41,909 nucleotides of DNA from Nitrosomonas communis (GTDB taxonomy: Bacteria > Pseudomonadota > Gammaproteobacteria > Burkholderiales > Nitrosomonadaceae). Positions 9,502 through 20,441 of the stretch are shown one piece after another. Made by a program: the position numbers and the translations under genes. How positions within the stretch are numbered: the stretch's first letter is position 1; each line of letters opens with the position of its first letter. The notes beneath the pieces were generated by a model. It saw nothing but the letters and a program-made list of their open reading frames with translations. It searched no databases and was not told the DNA's origin. Location: the NCBI RefSeq assembly GCF_900114745.1, contig NZ_FOUB01000031.1, positions 1-41,909 on the forward strand. Reading direction: 5' to 3'.

Positions 9502-10320
9502 TTATTGGGTGCGATGACTCACCGTAAAAGCACGTTCGGCAAGCAAATTCCCGAATTGATCCTGTACCTCAACTCGCCATTGACCTAATTGGGTTTTATT
9601 CAGCAATTTATTGGAATGTGTACGCCAGTCATCATTTTTAATTACAAGCGGGATTTTCGCAACTTCTTTATTTTGATGAAACCAATTTATATTGATTTCT
9701 TGATCTTTTAATCCACGTAAGTGGAGAAAAAAGTAGATTGTCCGGCTTGCTCCTTGAGAAAGCCGGACATGATCGATATTGTCAATGGGTTCTTGTTGCT
9801 GAATAGCACTCGTCAATTGAGCTTTGATAACATGAGATCGATCAGTGTAAGCTGCTTTTGCCTTGGTTGATTGGCTGTTTATTTTATTCTTGACTATTTC
9901 AGGCTTTCTAGGGGGAATAATGATATGTCCTAGATTTGTTGTTGCTTTAATAGACTCTGAAGTGCGTGTGTCTGCAGGAATTGACTTCATGGTAGGAGCT
10001 GAGATTTCACCGCTCATGTCGCTATTGTTAGCTGATAGATCATTTGATTCTATGTTCTTATCGAGGGCTAAACTCTCAAAATTTTTGGACTGAGTATTTT
10101 CTGCTGATAAAGTTTCATTAACCGGCTGGTCACTTTCTTCGGCAAACAACCACAATAAAATCCCACTCAGCATTATCACAAATAACAATACTGCCGTAGA
10201 TATTTTTGTCCAGTCAAAAGGAGGTTTTGTTTGATTGACTGTTTCTTCTGAGTTGCTGGCTTCGGAGAATTGTGGAATCTGATTGAGTTTGATGCGAATC
10301 TTGAGTTGCTGGTCATTCAT
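9502..10320 (-). CDS. Membrane-anchored protein with C-terminal DUF2914-like domain
   Basis: 272 residues. About 38 cytoplasmic residues, one transmembrane helix (residues about 40-60, STAVLLFVIMLSGILLWLF), and a low-complexity Ser/Thr/Asn-rich linker up to about residue 180. The C-terminal domain has the DUF2914 pattern: LSQGASRTIYFFLHLRGL, then INWFHQNKEVAKIPL, then LLNKTQLGQWRVEVQDQFGNLL. Such domains are predicted extracytoplasmic beta structures without a known activity. It lies upstream of the NUDIX gene on the same strand. Confidence 0.75.
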   Translation of the reverse strand: MNDQQLKIRIKLNQIPQFSEASNSEETVNQTKPPFDWTKISTAVLLFVIMLSGILLWLFAEESDQPVNETLSAENTQSKNFESLALDKNIESNDLSANNSDMSGEISAPTMKSIPADTRTSESIKATTNLGHIIIPPRKPEIVKNKINSQSTKAKAAYTDRSHVIKAQLTSAIQQQEPIDNIDHVRLSQGASRTIYFFLHLRGLKDQEININWFHQNKEVAKIPLVIKNDDWRTHSNKLLNKTQLGQWRVEVQDQFGNLLAERAFTVSHRTQ

Positions 10321-10754
10321 AATGAAAATAGATTAGAACTTAATGAGCTTTATTGACTATTGTAGAGCCCAATAGATTAAACAGCGAGAAGATTTTTATA
10401 ATATTACTGTTTAAAAATATCTCAGCAAGCTATCATTCCGGATAATTCACTCATTCCATTTCCAAATCAAACATGACGCGAAGGCGAGCCGCAGACAGTA
10501 TAAATCATACGGCAAGGTGAAGCTGACAGAGTCAGTTTTGATTTAGAAATGGAATAAGCTAGACTGGAACATGATGCAGATGCTGATGAACAAGCGCTTC
10601 TGGATAGATTTAGCCAAACCCAATTTGTGCCGCCGACCTAATTTGGGTCAGATAAATTAAATATATCGCGCAGCAAGGCTAAACTTTCTAGAAGGGAAGT
10701 GTTGTAGACATCAATACCTTCATGAAATTAAGAAATATCTTCGTTCGCAAGCTA
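10321..10754. other. Intergenic region with repeat element and a possible gene remnant
   Basis: Contains element copy 4 (10454-10554). Directly after it, on the plus strand, a frame from 10558 to a stop near 10641 reads ARLEHDADADEQALLDRF then SQTQFVPPT, which looks like a protein C-terminus without a beginning. It may be the remnant of a gene interrupted by the element, but it is too short to be sure. ACCCAA and TTGGGT at about 10619-10648 could form a weak hairpin. Nothing else is recognised. Confidence 0.4.
10454..10554 (-). mobile_element. 101-bp MITE-like element, copy 4
   Basis: 101 bp with the same inverted ends; the core is in the opposite orientation to copies 1, 2, 3 and 5 (GACGCGAAGGCGAGCCGCAG on the plus strand). 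The flanks are TCA on the left and TAA on the right, so a duplication, if present, has one mismatch. Confidence 0.88.
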
Positions 10755-12263
10755 TTAACTATAAACATCATATAATTCACCTATGAAAAAGCGGGCAAAA
10801 CGCCCTTTGATTGCGATTTCTTCGGTGAATGATGTCGCTTCCGTAGCATGAAAGCCCCTGATTAAGTCTTTGAGACTCGTCAAAGGCAGATGCAACGTGC
10901 TATTAGCCAAAAGATTCCCATCCTGTGCCCGTCCTTTGAATAATTTTAGGTTCATGTTTGATAAATCACGCCACATTTCGATGCCAGGATCGTCATTGAG
11001 GACTTGTTCAAGGATAAAACTGTAATTTTGGTTATCTTTTTCAACATCAAATGAATAGGTAATTCTCCGCATTTTTTTTGTTACATTTTCCAGAGTAAAA
11101 TTACCATTAGTGAGCATTCTGAAAGGTCCAATAGAGGGGCTTTCCAGATGGCCAGTTACTCTTGCGCTGTGTAATGAATCATCAATAAAAGCGTTCAGAT
11201 TGTTAATGTGAACGGTCAGACTCAGTTTCAACTCCTCACTTGTATAGGGTGTCTGTCCCTGAAAATTTAGGCGGCCCTGTAGCTGTTGCGAAAAGCGAAT
11301 CCCTGGCACCGGATTCTTCATGCGGGAAGGATTGATAGGGGGGATTTGATTGGGTGCTTTGGCAAGGTTATGTAAATAAGTCTTGCCATCAGCATAACCC
11401 ATTTCGATCAAGGTGGCATGATTGATTTTGCCAAGATACAAATCTGGGTCCAATGGTAAAGGATAATCAGGCCGGATCACGTGAACTTGAATTGGGCGAG
11501 TTTGTCCATAAGGGCTATCACCTTTCTCAATACGGTGATTGAGTTCACGTATGAGCTCCAATTGATTATTCAAAGCAGTATTGGCGCTGACTTCCAGCAT
11601 TTGCACGTAAAGGTGTAATACTCCGCCGCGGTATACTCCCGTGTTGCCCAGCCCCCAAAGTACCCAAATTTCCTCAGCAGCATTCTTGACTGCTTCGATG
11701 AGATTGGCATCCTGGACAAAACCGGTATCCAGATAAATACCATCATTCTTATAGACTGGAGGAAAGACGCCTGGTAAAGACATGCCAGCAATGACCATAT
11801 CTTCATCAATATTTCGATGGGAAATGGTCTTAACGGTCTTATTCGCATAATCCAGGACGTTATAGTTGGCACTGACCGTATTCACCTGATGTATGGTTGC
11901 AAAATTGATCCCAAAATGTGGCAATACTTTGTTGCGGAAACTATCCGCATCACCCATACCTTGTAAATTCTCAGCTTTGAGATAATCCTCAAGTGGTAGA
12001 AATGAAATGGTATCAATCATACGCAGAGTACGCCAACGCTCAGATATTTCTTCTGGCGAGATGCCTGATAACAGCATGGATAAATTCAAGCTACCACCTG
12101 AGGTACCATCCATGAATTGAAAGGCCATGCCTGCTTCCTCGAGTGCAACCAGGATGCCTGCTTGATAAGATAAGCGCAGGCCACCACCCGGCAATACTAA
12201 GGCTCGTTTGGGTTCACCGGTTTTTTGGGATGCTGCCAGGTAGATGAATGCGTCTGTATTCAT
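10755..12263 (-). CDS. Patatin-like phospholipase with extra C-terminal module
   Basis: Predicted lipid acyl hydrolase. The patatin oxyanion loop is PGGGLR (residues 25-30), the nucleophile elbow GTSGG has Ser55, and the catalytic Asp is in DTG (residues 179-181), giving a complete Ser-Asp dyad. The catalytic part ends near residue 310. Residues about 320-502 form a separate module (starting IRFSQQLQGRLNF, ending FFIGELYDVYS) that visibly resembles the N-terminal part of the GMC oxidoreductase at 14257-16467. It is the last gene of a four-gene minus-strand operon, starting 11 bp after the decarboxylase-like gene. No signal peptide is seen. Confidence 0.87.
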   Translation of the reverse strand: MNTDAFIYLAASQKTGEPKRALVLPGGGLRLSYQAGILVALEEAGMAFQFMDGTSGGSLNLSMLLSGISPEEISERWRTLRMIDTISFLPLEDYLKAENLQGMGDADSFRNKVLPHFGINFATIHQVNTVSANYNVLDYANKTVKTISHRNIDEDMVIAGMSLPGVFPPVYKNDGIYLDTGFVQDANLIEAVKNAAEEIWVLWGLGNTGVYRGGVLHLYVQMLEVSANTALNNQLELIRELNHRIEKGDSPYGQTRPIQVHVIRPDYPLPLDPDLYLGKINHATLIEMGYADGKTYLHNLAKAPNQIPPINPSRMKNPVPGIRFSQQLQGRLNFQGQTPYTSEELKLSLTVHINNLNAFIDDSLHSARVTGHLESPSIGPFRMLTNGNFTLENVTKKMRRITYSFDVEKDNQNYSFILEQVLNDDPGIEMWRDLSNMNLKLFKGRAQDGNLLANSTLHLPLTSLKDLIRGFHATEATSFTEEIAIKGRFARFFIGELYDVYS

Positions 12264-12274
12264 GCTACTGATCT

Positions 12275-13174
12275 TTAGCGGTTGAGGTTACCAAATGTTT
12301 CACCAATAATCGGTGCACTTGGCGGTGATGGCCACGTTTCATCCAGCGGCAAATCAATAACGCTTTCAAATCCTTCTGGTGAGGTTGATGGGGGAGTGGC
12401 CTGGTGTAGGAACCAGGATTCGATGTGATCATCAAGCGTACCGATAACATCCGGTATGAATGCAGTCATCAAAGGTTGATTCTCAATTTCAAGGGTTTTC
12501 AAGGCATCAGCACGTGGATGATCACCCAGCACTAGTTTGGCATTGGCAAACTTAAACAGCTTCATGCCCGCTGTGCCTTTAATGTAAATGCTGGATTTGA
12601 GTAGCATCCCGCGGAAAGCGCAGTAATTGACAGCAGGGATGTTCAATAATGGCAGGAAAGAGAATGAGGGGCGAGCGATTTCTATATAAGTCACCAGTTT
12701 TCCATCCAGATCATATTGACTGCTAACTGTTTTATCACTGATATTAAAGTTCAGATTACCTTGATGTTTGGGCATGCCCCAGATACCCTTGCCACCCTTT
12801 ACTGAAATCTTTGTAGAGACTGGTAATTCGAGCACATATTGGCCTGTACCGAAAGTATTCATCAGTAATAAGGGAAGTAATGGTGGAGCAGGTTTAAGTC
12901 CATGAGTACAGGCGATGCCGATACTATATTCGATATATTTACCAATGTTGGTACCTAAGTAATTGATGACGGTTATCACCAGCAATCCCTTGTTATTACG
13001 GAGCCGCAGCGGATAGACTTCTGCTGGCAATACTGCTTTGGCCTTGTCTGCATTGATGGGGAATACTGCCATGAGAACGGGGGAAGGCGCGCATTGTACA
13101 GGTAATTGAAAAGGGATGCCGTCGACCAGGGAATGCTGGCCGGAAATTGCTTTGATTCGCTTTGGAATGCCCAT
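12275..13174 (-). CDS. Acetoacetate decarboxylase-like protein
   Basis: 299 residues with the look of the acetoacetate decarboxylase (ADC) superfamily: an early CAPSPVLMAVFPINADKAKAVLP, a middle WGMPKHQGNLNF segment and a beta-rich remainder. In classical ADC the Schiff-base lysine lies in a Pro-Lys-Lys context; here Pro-Lys-His is seen, so the first Lys is present and the neighbour is changed. Decarboxylase activity is therefore not certain, since superfamily members include other reactions. It follows the alpha/beta hydrolase by 19 bp and precedes the patatin by 11 bp, so it shares their transcript and probably their substrate pathway. Confidence 0.78.
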   Translation of the reverse strand: MGIPKRIKAISGQHSLVDGIPFQLPVQCAPSPVLMAVFPINADKAKAVLPAEVYPLRLRNNKGLLVITVINYLGTNIGKYIEYSIGIACTHGLKPAPPLLPLLLMNTFGTGQYVLELPVSTKISVKGGKGIWGMPKHQGNLNFNISDKTVSSQYDLDGKLVTYIEIARPSFSFLPLLNIPAVNYCAFRGMLLKSSIYIKGTAGMKLFKFANAKLVLGDHPRADALKTLEIENQPLMTAFIPDVIGTLDDHIESWFLHQATPPSTSPEGFESVIDLPLDETWPSPPSAPIIGETFGNLNR

Positions 13175-13193
13175 GTAGTTAGTTATCTCCTCA

Positions 13194-14219
13194 TTATTTA
13201 GAGAGTTCTTCGATCATGATGGGAAATACGTCACGAGCAGCATTCTTGCCCATGAAGATATCCAAATGACTATATTCGGGAAGTCTATGAAATGTATGAA
13301 AATTTGGTTGTAATTTGTTGAAATAGGCCCATGATTTTTCTTGGCTTTCCGGTAAAAAGCAGCGATTTTTTTCACCACAAAAAAATGAAAAACGCGCTTC
13401 CGTTTTGGGCGGTGTCGCAACATAATCTGATGGTAATTCAGGAAAACCTTCTACCGAAACCAGATTACCCTTATGGACGCAGCGAGCCATTTGTTGAAAA
13501 AATCTCAAGGGCACGTTACCGAATTCTTCCTTAAGCCACTCATGTGTATTTTCGCTGAGATTTTCATGCCGCCATAAAGCTGGAAAGCCGCTGCCATAAG
13601 TGAAGCTCACCCACTTGCAGACTATGTTATTACATTCATGATGAGTCAATTTGACCAAAGCTGTCATTATCTTGGCAATCCAGGTCGATGCCTCCACGCC
13701 CCAATGAGGATTTACATAGGGAGTCAGCATATTTACCAGTGGTACAACAAAATTCAGCTTAAACGCTGACCAGGCGGGGACGACTGGATGCAAGGTTACT
13801 GCGTTAGCAACAATGGTCGTCACCTGCGGCAGGAGGCCTGCCATGGTAGACATCATAAAGCTGGTAGAACCTTGGCAATGAATAATCGCCTTCATGGTTT
13901 TGTACCCTGTTTCTTCGCAGATTTTGCGCACTGCGTAAGGATGATCGTAAAGTGCGGCTTGATCGAGCGTCCAGGTATTGGCAGGAAAATCAATGCTAGC
14001 ACGCCAGTTTTCTAACCAGACATCATAGCCAGCTTCGATAAGTGCATTTACAATTGTTTCTTTTTCGGGTGCACGAAAAATATTTGCCCGGACTCCTGCG
14101 CCGTGAACCAGGATAATGGGGCCTTGCTTGGGTGGCTGTGTGGCTGAGCGAACATTAATCAGGTTCAACGCCATGCCGTCGCCAGCCGTGAAAGGAACCA
14201 TGCGCTCCTTCAGACTCAT
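13194..14219 (-). CDS. Alpha/beta hydrolase with predicted Cys nucleophile
   Basis: 341 residues of alpha/beta-hydrolase fold: the oxyanion motif ILVHGAGVRANIF near residue 40, a nucleophile elbow IIHCQGSTSF in which Cys115 occupies the position of the usual Ser, and a C-terminal catalytic His in YSHLDIFMG. The acid is likely in FFCGEKNRCFLP. A Cys in the elbow recalls PHA synthases and dienelactone hydrolases. Lipid or sterol-type ester substrates are plausible from the operon context only. It starts 37 bp after the GMC gene ends and is followed by the ADC-like gene. Confidence 0.82.
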   Translation of the reverse strand: MSLKERMVPFTAGDGMALNLINVRSATQPPKQGPIILVHGAGVRANIFRAPEKETIVNALIEAGYDVWLENWRASIDFPANTWTLDQAALYDHPYAVRKICEETGYKTMKAIIHCQGSTSFMMSTMAGLLPQVTTIVANAVTLHPVVPAWSAFKLNFVVPLVNMLTPYVNPHWGVEASTWIAKIMTALVKLTHHECNNIVCKWVSFTYGSGFPALWRHENLSENTHEWLKEEFGNVPLRFFQQMARCVHKGNLVSVEGFPELPSDYVATPPKTEARFSFFCGEKNRCFLPESQEKSWAYFNKLQPNFHTFHRLPEYSHLDIFMGKNAARDVFPIMIEELSK

Positions 14220-14256
14220 GATGTTATTCTCTCAATATAATTTGTTATAGCTGGAA

Positions 14257-16467
14257 TCAAGGCTTGATAAGTTCTGCCATACGTTCTGCTAAGGCGGCGA
14301 TCGTGCGAGAAGGGTTTAATCCAACTGCTTTTGGGATAATGGACCCATCGGCAATATAAAGACCAGGATGACCAAATACTTCTCCTTTATGATCGACAAC
14401 ACCATCTGTACTACTCGTACCTATCCGACACCCCCCCAACGGATGCGGGGTAATTAAATTTTTCAGAACAGTCCAAGTCAAAGGAACTTCAGCAGCTCCT
14501 CCTGTCGCTTTTGAGAGTTCTATATGCATGTCGATTAAAGCTTGCACGGCACCTGCTGATTTTTGAATATTCCAATTCAGTTCCATCTTGTGGCGAAATG
14601 GCGGAATCCGGCTGCGTGAAAGTTTAAGCACGCCATCAGAAGCATCAACTGCCTGTCCAAACCACGGCATGACACAAGATAAAGGGGTATTGTTTTTAAC
14701 CAGAGTTTGCAGAACACTAAAAAAATGACCATATTGATGATCTGTACTTAAACCAGTAACGGCGTCTTTGATCAGATTGGGTAAGCCACCATCTTGTACC
14801 CAGAATCGCTGCCCTTTAAAAGAGCCATCCAGAAAATCAATGGCACTGGTGATCGTCGGGCCCTGAGTCGGTGAAATATCACGATTGTTAAAAATAGCCG
14901 GCGTCAGGAAATCGCCGTTGGAACTCCATCCTGTTCCGAGAACAGAGCTAAGATTGGGTAAGGTTCCATATTGATCACGGCAGCGCAGGAGCAATTCGTT
15001 AGTTCCCATGGTGCCGGCTGCAACAATTACTTTTTTTGCGTTGAGAAAACCAGGGGCCAGTTTTTTTCTATCAATATCGATTACATTGAAATCAACACGA
15101 TAACCTGTACCGCTCTGTAATGGTGTGATCCGTTGCACTAAATGCAGTGGTTTGACCACAGCGCCATGCTGTTCAGCCAGAGGAATATAATTTAAATCAA
15201 GAGTATTACGAGCCTTGACTGGACACCCAATGTCACAGTTACCGCAATGAATACAGGTACCTTGTTCCTGACCGAATGCATTGATGTGATATTTGGAATG
15301 TTGATTGCCGAAGGGGTCGGCACGATCATAGCTAAAATCAGGGTCAAAGTTGACGGCTAGTGGCATTTTACGAAAACGGCTACTGTAACCGCTTTTCTCA
15401 GCGGCTTCTTTCATCAGCTTCATCTTGGCTGGCCACTGATTATCAGGAACTTCCTGGACGTTGAGCATTTTGCCGGTCTTTTCATAATAGGGCTTTAAGG
15501 ATTCGTAAGTGATCTCCTTGGGCCAGCCCATATCAAAAACAAATGGCTCCGCTTCAACAAAAATATTTGCATAAATGAGTGAGCCGCCACCCACGCCACT
15601 GCACTGCGCAACCGCCATGTTAGGATAGGTGCGCAGATCAATCCACCCATTCAATTCTGCGGGTTTTTCATTGGACCACAACCAAGCATCCTTTGGATCG
15701 CGCGGATAATCCTTGACTTCCCAGCGGCGACCTCGTTCGAGAATACAGACTTTCAGTCCCTTTTCCGCCAATCTACAGCCAGTTATAGCGCCACCAAAGC
15801 CACTACCAATGACGATCACGTCATAATGCAGTGTCTCATCATGCGATTTATCGAGTAACTGTTTACCGAATTTAGGAATAATATAACTATCCCATAGTTT
15901 TCCGGCAAAAAACGCGCCAAATTTTTCAATAGCGTGTGCTTTCTCAGCCAGACTGGTAGCTCCCGGCACTTGGATGGTGGAAAGCAGATCAGCCAGTTGT
16001 TTAACACCTAATGTCAATATACCCGCACCAACGATCGGACCACTCTTGTCTTTACCTTGATATAAGCAGGTATACAAAGTGGTCGTGTCAGACCAGAGAT
16101 CGAAGCCAGCAGGATCATCCTTGACGTTCTTGTGACCAGCTAAATAATAATCTTGTCCTTGATGCTGGAATGCCAATTCATAGACCATATAGGTCACGTC
16201 AGGGTCATTGGTAGGTTTGAACAAGTTAAAAATGCCAGAATTCGCCGCGATTCCAGTTCCAAAGGGTGGAAAATCTATCGTGCCGGTCAACCATCCTAGA
16301 TGGTTGGGGTCACTTAAAAAGCGATCCAGGTCATCTAAACTAACTTTGGCGTGCATGGCGAGCTGAGTGTTGTTTTGCTTACCTACCTTAGCTCCTTCAG
16401 CCGGATCAGTTACTCCGAGGGTAAAATAACCCGACATGGTTTCTTTGAACGTCAAAGATATACTCAT
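14257..16467 (-). CDS. GMC-family FAD oxidoreductase with N-terminal module
   Basis: Flavin-dependent alcohol oxidase or dehydrogenase, 736 residues. Residues about 1-200 form an extra module resembling the patatin C-terminus. The FAD-binding DVIVIGSGFGG begins near residue 216. A cysteine cluster C405-x2-C408-x2-C411-x3-C415-Pro follows the ferredoxin 4Fe-4S spacing. The C-terminus has the GMC active site: HPLGG and NPSRTIAALAER with the catalytic His and Asn. Overall it resembles cholesterol-oxidase-like GMC enzymes; the real substrate is unknown. It is the first gene of the operon, 63 nt downstream of a good sigma-70 promoter. No secretion signal is seen. Confidence 0.9.
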   Translation of the reverse strand: MSISLTFKETMSGYFTLGVTDPAEGAKVGKQNNTQLAMHAKVSLDDLDRFLSDPNHLGWLTGTIDFPPFGTGIAANSGIFNLFKPTNDPDVTYMVYELAFQHQGQDYYLAGHKNVKDDPAGFDLWSDTTTLYTCLYQGKDKSGPIVGAGILTLGVKQLADLLSTIQVPGATSLAEKAHAIEKFGAFFAGKLWDSYIIPKFGKQLLDKSHDETLHYDVIVIGSGFGGAITGCRLAEKGLKVCILERGRRWEVKDYPRDPKDAWLWSNEKPAELNGWIDLRTYPNMAVAQCSGVGGGSLIYANIFVEAEPFVFDMGWPKEITYESLKPYYEKTGKMLNVQEVPDNQWPAKMKLMKEAAEKSGYSSRFRKMPLAVNFDPDFSYDRADPFGNQHSKYHINAFGQEQGTCIHCGNCDIGCPVKARNTLDLNYIPLAEQHGAVVKPLHLVQRITPLQSGTGYRVDFNVIDIDRKKLAPGFLNAKKVIVAAGTMGTNELLLRCRDQYGTLPNLSSVLGTGWSSNGDFLTPAIFNNRDISPTQGPTITSAIDFLDGSFKGQRFWVQDGGLPNLIKDAVTGLSTDHQYGHFFSVLQTLVKNNTPLSCVMPWFGQAVDASDGVLKLSRSRIPPFRHKMELNWNIQKSAGAVQALIDMHIELSKATGGAAEVPLTWTVLKNLITPHPLGGCRIGTSSTDGVVDHKGEVFGHPGLYIADGSIIPKAVGLNPSRTIAALAERMAELIKP

Positions 16468-16536
16468 AAACTTTTTCTCGATCTGAAATTAAGGTATTGA
16501 AAGTAAATTATTTTTCTAATAAATCGCTTTTTTTAA

Positions 16537-16565
16537 ATAATGCTCTCGGAATAAATTGCTGTCAA
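16537..16565 (-). promoter_or_regulatory. Sigma-70 promoter of the GMC-hydrolase-ADC-patatin operon
   Basis: On the minus strand TTGACA (16565-16560, perfect -35) is followed after 17 bases by CATTAT (16542-16537, four of six matches to the -10). The expected start near 16530 leaves an untranslated leader of about 60 bases before the GMC ATG at 16467. Confidence 0.65.
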
Positions 16566-16637
16566 GTGATGGTTTATTTCGATAATAAAATCGATAGGAA
16601 AAGTGTAAATCTCCAAGAAATAATATTTAGCTTAATT

Positions 16638-16820
16638 CTGCAATTGAACGCCTAATTGGGGAGTTGGTCCATGATACAGGCATTTTTAAAATTTTCTTAT
16701 TCACCAGAAATAGTGATGAGGCTTCGAGGTGTATCATATGTTGCTCCAAGCGCGAATACGGCATTGCTTTTTACTGCAGGGGATGACATTGCGGTCTCTC
16801 GCACGCTCCATCTCGTTCTC
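16638..16820 (+). repeat. Large intergenic repeat, copy C (degenerate)
   Basis: Starts CTGCAATTGAACGCCTAATT and retains ATTCACC, GTGATGAGGCTTCGAGGTGT, ATCATATG and CGCTCCATC in the same order as copy A. It has more substitutions and a deletion in the second half. Like copy B it has no 101-bp insertion at GAGTTGG, so it supports the reading of the empty site. It lies between the GMC operon and ligA; the region from 16468 to 16981 holds no gene besides this repeat and the operon promoter. Confidence 0.7.
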
Positions 16821-16948
16821 GTCTAACGGTGACTTCTTCAGGTTTGGGTATTTCAGAAAAAATTGCTATTCTAAGATTGTTATTGATGGAAAAATATCTA
16901 GAATAAATAGAATTCGCAACACTATTTATAACTTGACTTGCACCCTGA

Positions 16949-19024
<2,076 letters not shown>

Positions 19025-19025
19025 T

Positions 19026-19577
19026 ATGGCCGTACTCGTTGATAAAAAAGCAAAACAATTTTTAAAGAATGCAGAATTGATCGCTTCTGCTCATATGTTG
19101 TCGGAAATAGTCGAGCAGATGGCTAAAAACATAACAACGGTATTAGCAGGGCAATATCCATTGGTTCTTTGTGTGATGAGTGGTGCCGTGGTTTTTTCAG
19201 GACAATTGTTACAGTTACTTAATTTTCCCCTGGATTTCGATTATATACACCCGACTCGCTATAATCAAACGCTTGAAGGTGGTGTTATTGAATGGAAAGT
19301 ATTGCCGCCGGCTAATTTGAAAGGAAGAGTTGTGCTTGTGTTGGATGATGTTCTTGATGAAGGATTCACACTTGCAGCCATCCGTCAGTGCATTATAGAG
19401 GAAGGTGCAAAAGCTTTTTATAGCGCTGTACTTGCAGATAAAGCTATCGGTAAAACGAAGCCGATCAGTGCTGATTTCATAGGTATGTCATTACCAGACC
19501 GATATGTATTTGGGTATGGTATGGATATAAAGGGTCTGTGGCGAAATTTACCTGCAATCTTCGCTATGAAGGAGTAA
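19026..19577 (+). CDS. hpt: Hypoxanthine-guanine phosphoribosyltransferase family protein
   Basis: Purine salvage enzyme transferring phosphoribose from PRPP to hypoxanthine or guanine. The PRPP-binding signature is VVLVLDDVLDEGFTL, and the flexible loop region and C-terminal LPDRYVFGYGMDIKG (HGPRT style, with aromatic base-stacking residues) are present. 183 residues. It sits one base after ligA and upstream of mtnP and is likely read into that gene, giving a purine-salvage block. Its TAA stop is also the left flank of element copy 5. Confidence 0.9.
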   Translation: MAVLVDKKAKQFLKNAELIASAHMLSEIVEQMAKNITTVLAGQYPLVLCVMSGAVVFSGQLLQLLNFPLDFDYIHPTRYNQTLEGGVIEWKVLPPANLKGRVVLVLDDVLDEGFTLAAIRQCIIEEGAKAFYSAVLADKAIGKTKPISADFIGMSLPDRYVFGYGMDIKGLWRNLPAIFAMKE

Positions 19578-19678
19578 TTTCATTTCTAAATCAAAACTGA
19601 CTTTGTCGGCTTCACCTTGTTGTATTATTTATACTGTCTGCGGTTCGCTTTCGCGTCATTTTTGATTTGGAAATGGAG
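19578..19678 (+). mobile_element. 101-bp MITE-like element, copy 5
   Basis: 101 bp (TTTC to GGAG) with the usual ends and core, flanked by TAA on both sides (19575-19577 and 19679-19681). The left TAA is the stop codon of hpt, and the right end lies 16 bp before the mtnP start, so the element fills nearly the whole gap between two functionally linked genes without damaging either. Confidence 0.9.
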
Positions 19679-19694
19679 TAAAGTGTAAAAAAGT

Positions 19695-20441
19695 ATGCTT
19701 GCAATTATTGGTGGGAGCGGAATGACCAAGCTTGCTTCTCTCGAAATATCACATCGCCAGATTGTGAGAACACCTTATGGTGAGCCATCTGGTCCATTAA
19801 CCTTTGGCAAAATAGATAATCAAGAAATTGTATTCTTAGCACGGCATGGTCATGGTCATACTATTCCGCCGCATGCAGTGAATTACCAAGCCAATCTTTG
19901 GGCATTGAGTTTATTTAAACCAAAAAGAGTAATCGCGGTCGTATCAGTAGGAGGTATACGAGCAGATTTGACACCAAGCACAGTTGTTGTCCCGGATCAA
20001 ATCATTGATTATACCTATGGTCGGAAATGTACTTATTTTGATAAAACCGACAGGCCGATTACTTATACTGATTTTACCCATCCTTTTTGTTTGGACACCC
20101 GTCGTCATCTTCTGTTAGCAGCGAAACAGGCGAACGAGAAAGTTATCGATGGGGGAGTTTATGCGGTGACCCAAGGGCCGCGACTTGAGACAGTAGCAGA
20201 AGTGAATCGATTGGAGCGGGATGGGGTAGATATGGTAGGCATGACAGGTATGCCGGAGGCGGCGCTTGCTAAGGAGTTAGGACTACCTTATGCTGCGATT
20301 GCAGCTGTGGCGAACCATGCAGCAGGACGGGGCACAAGCGTACGCGCAATTCCGCTAGAAGAGGTTTACGCTGTCTTGGAAAAAGCCATGGTAAGTGTGC
20401 GAAATATATTGGGATTTTTGGTGAAAATAAATGACGGTTAG
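19695..20441 (+). CDS. mtnP: S-methyl-5'-thioinosine (or thioadenosine) phosphorylase
   Basis: Purine nucleoside phosphorylase family II (MTAP-type) enzyme in methionine and purine salvage. The N-terminal phosphate-binding [20 protein letters not shown], the active-site [18 protein letters not shown] and the central [18 protein letters not shown] are all clear. Related 5'-methylthioinosine phosphorylases of proteobacteria have the same length (248 residues) and a similar Met-Thr-Gly-Met loop, so MTI specificity is likely but not proven. It follows hpt across the repeat element. It overlaps def by 11 bp. A weak ribosome binding site is seen. Confidence 0.9.
   Translation: MLAIIGGSGMTKLASLEISHRQIVRTPYGEPSGPLTFGKIDNQEIVFLARHGHGHTIPPHAVNYQANLWALSLFKPKRVIAVVSVGGIRADLTPSTVVVPDQIIDYTYGRKCTYFDKTDRPITYTDFTHPFCLDTRRHLLLAAKQANEKVIDGGVYAVTQGPRLETVAEVNRLERDGVDMVGMTGMPEAALAKELGLPYAAIAAVANHAAGRGTSVRAIPLEEVYAVLEKAMVSVRNILGFLVKINDG

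Noticed and set aside
11570..11872. 100-codon minus-strand frame inside the patatin gene
   Set aside because: Shadow of the patatin gene in another frame; the patatin frame has clear catalytic motifs.
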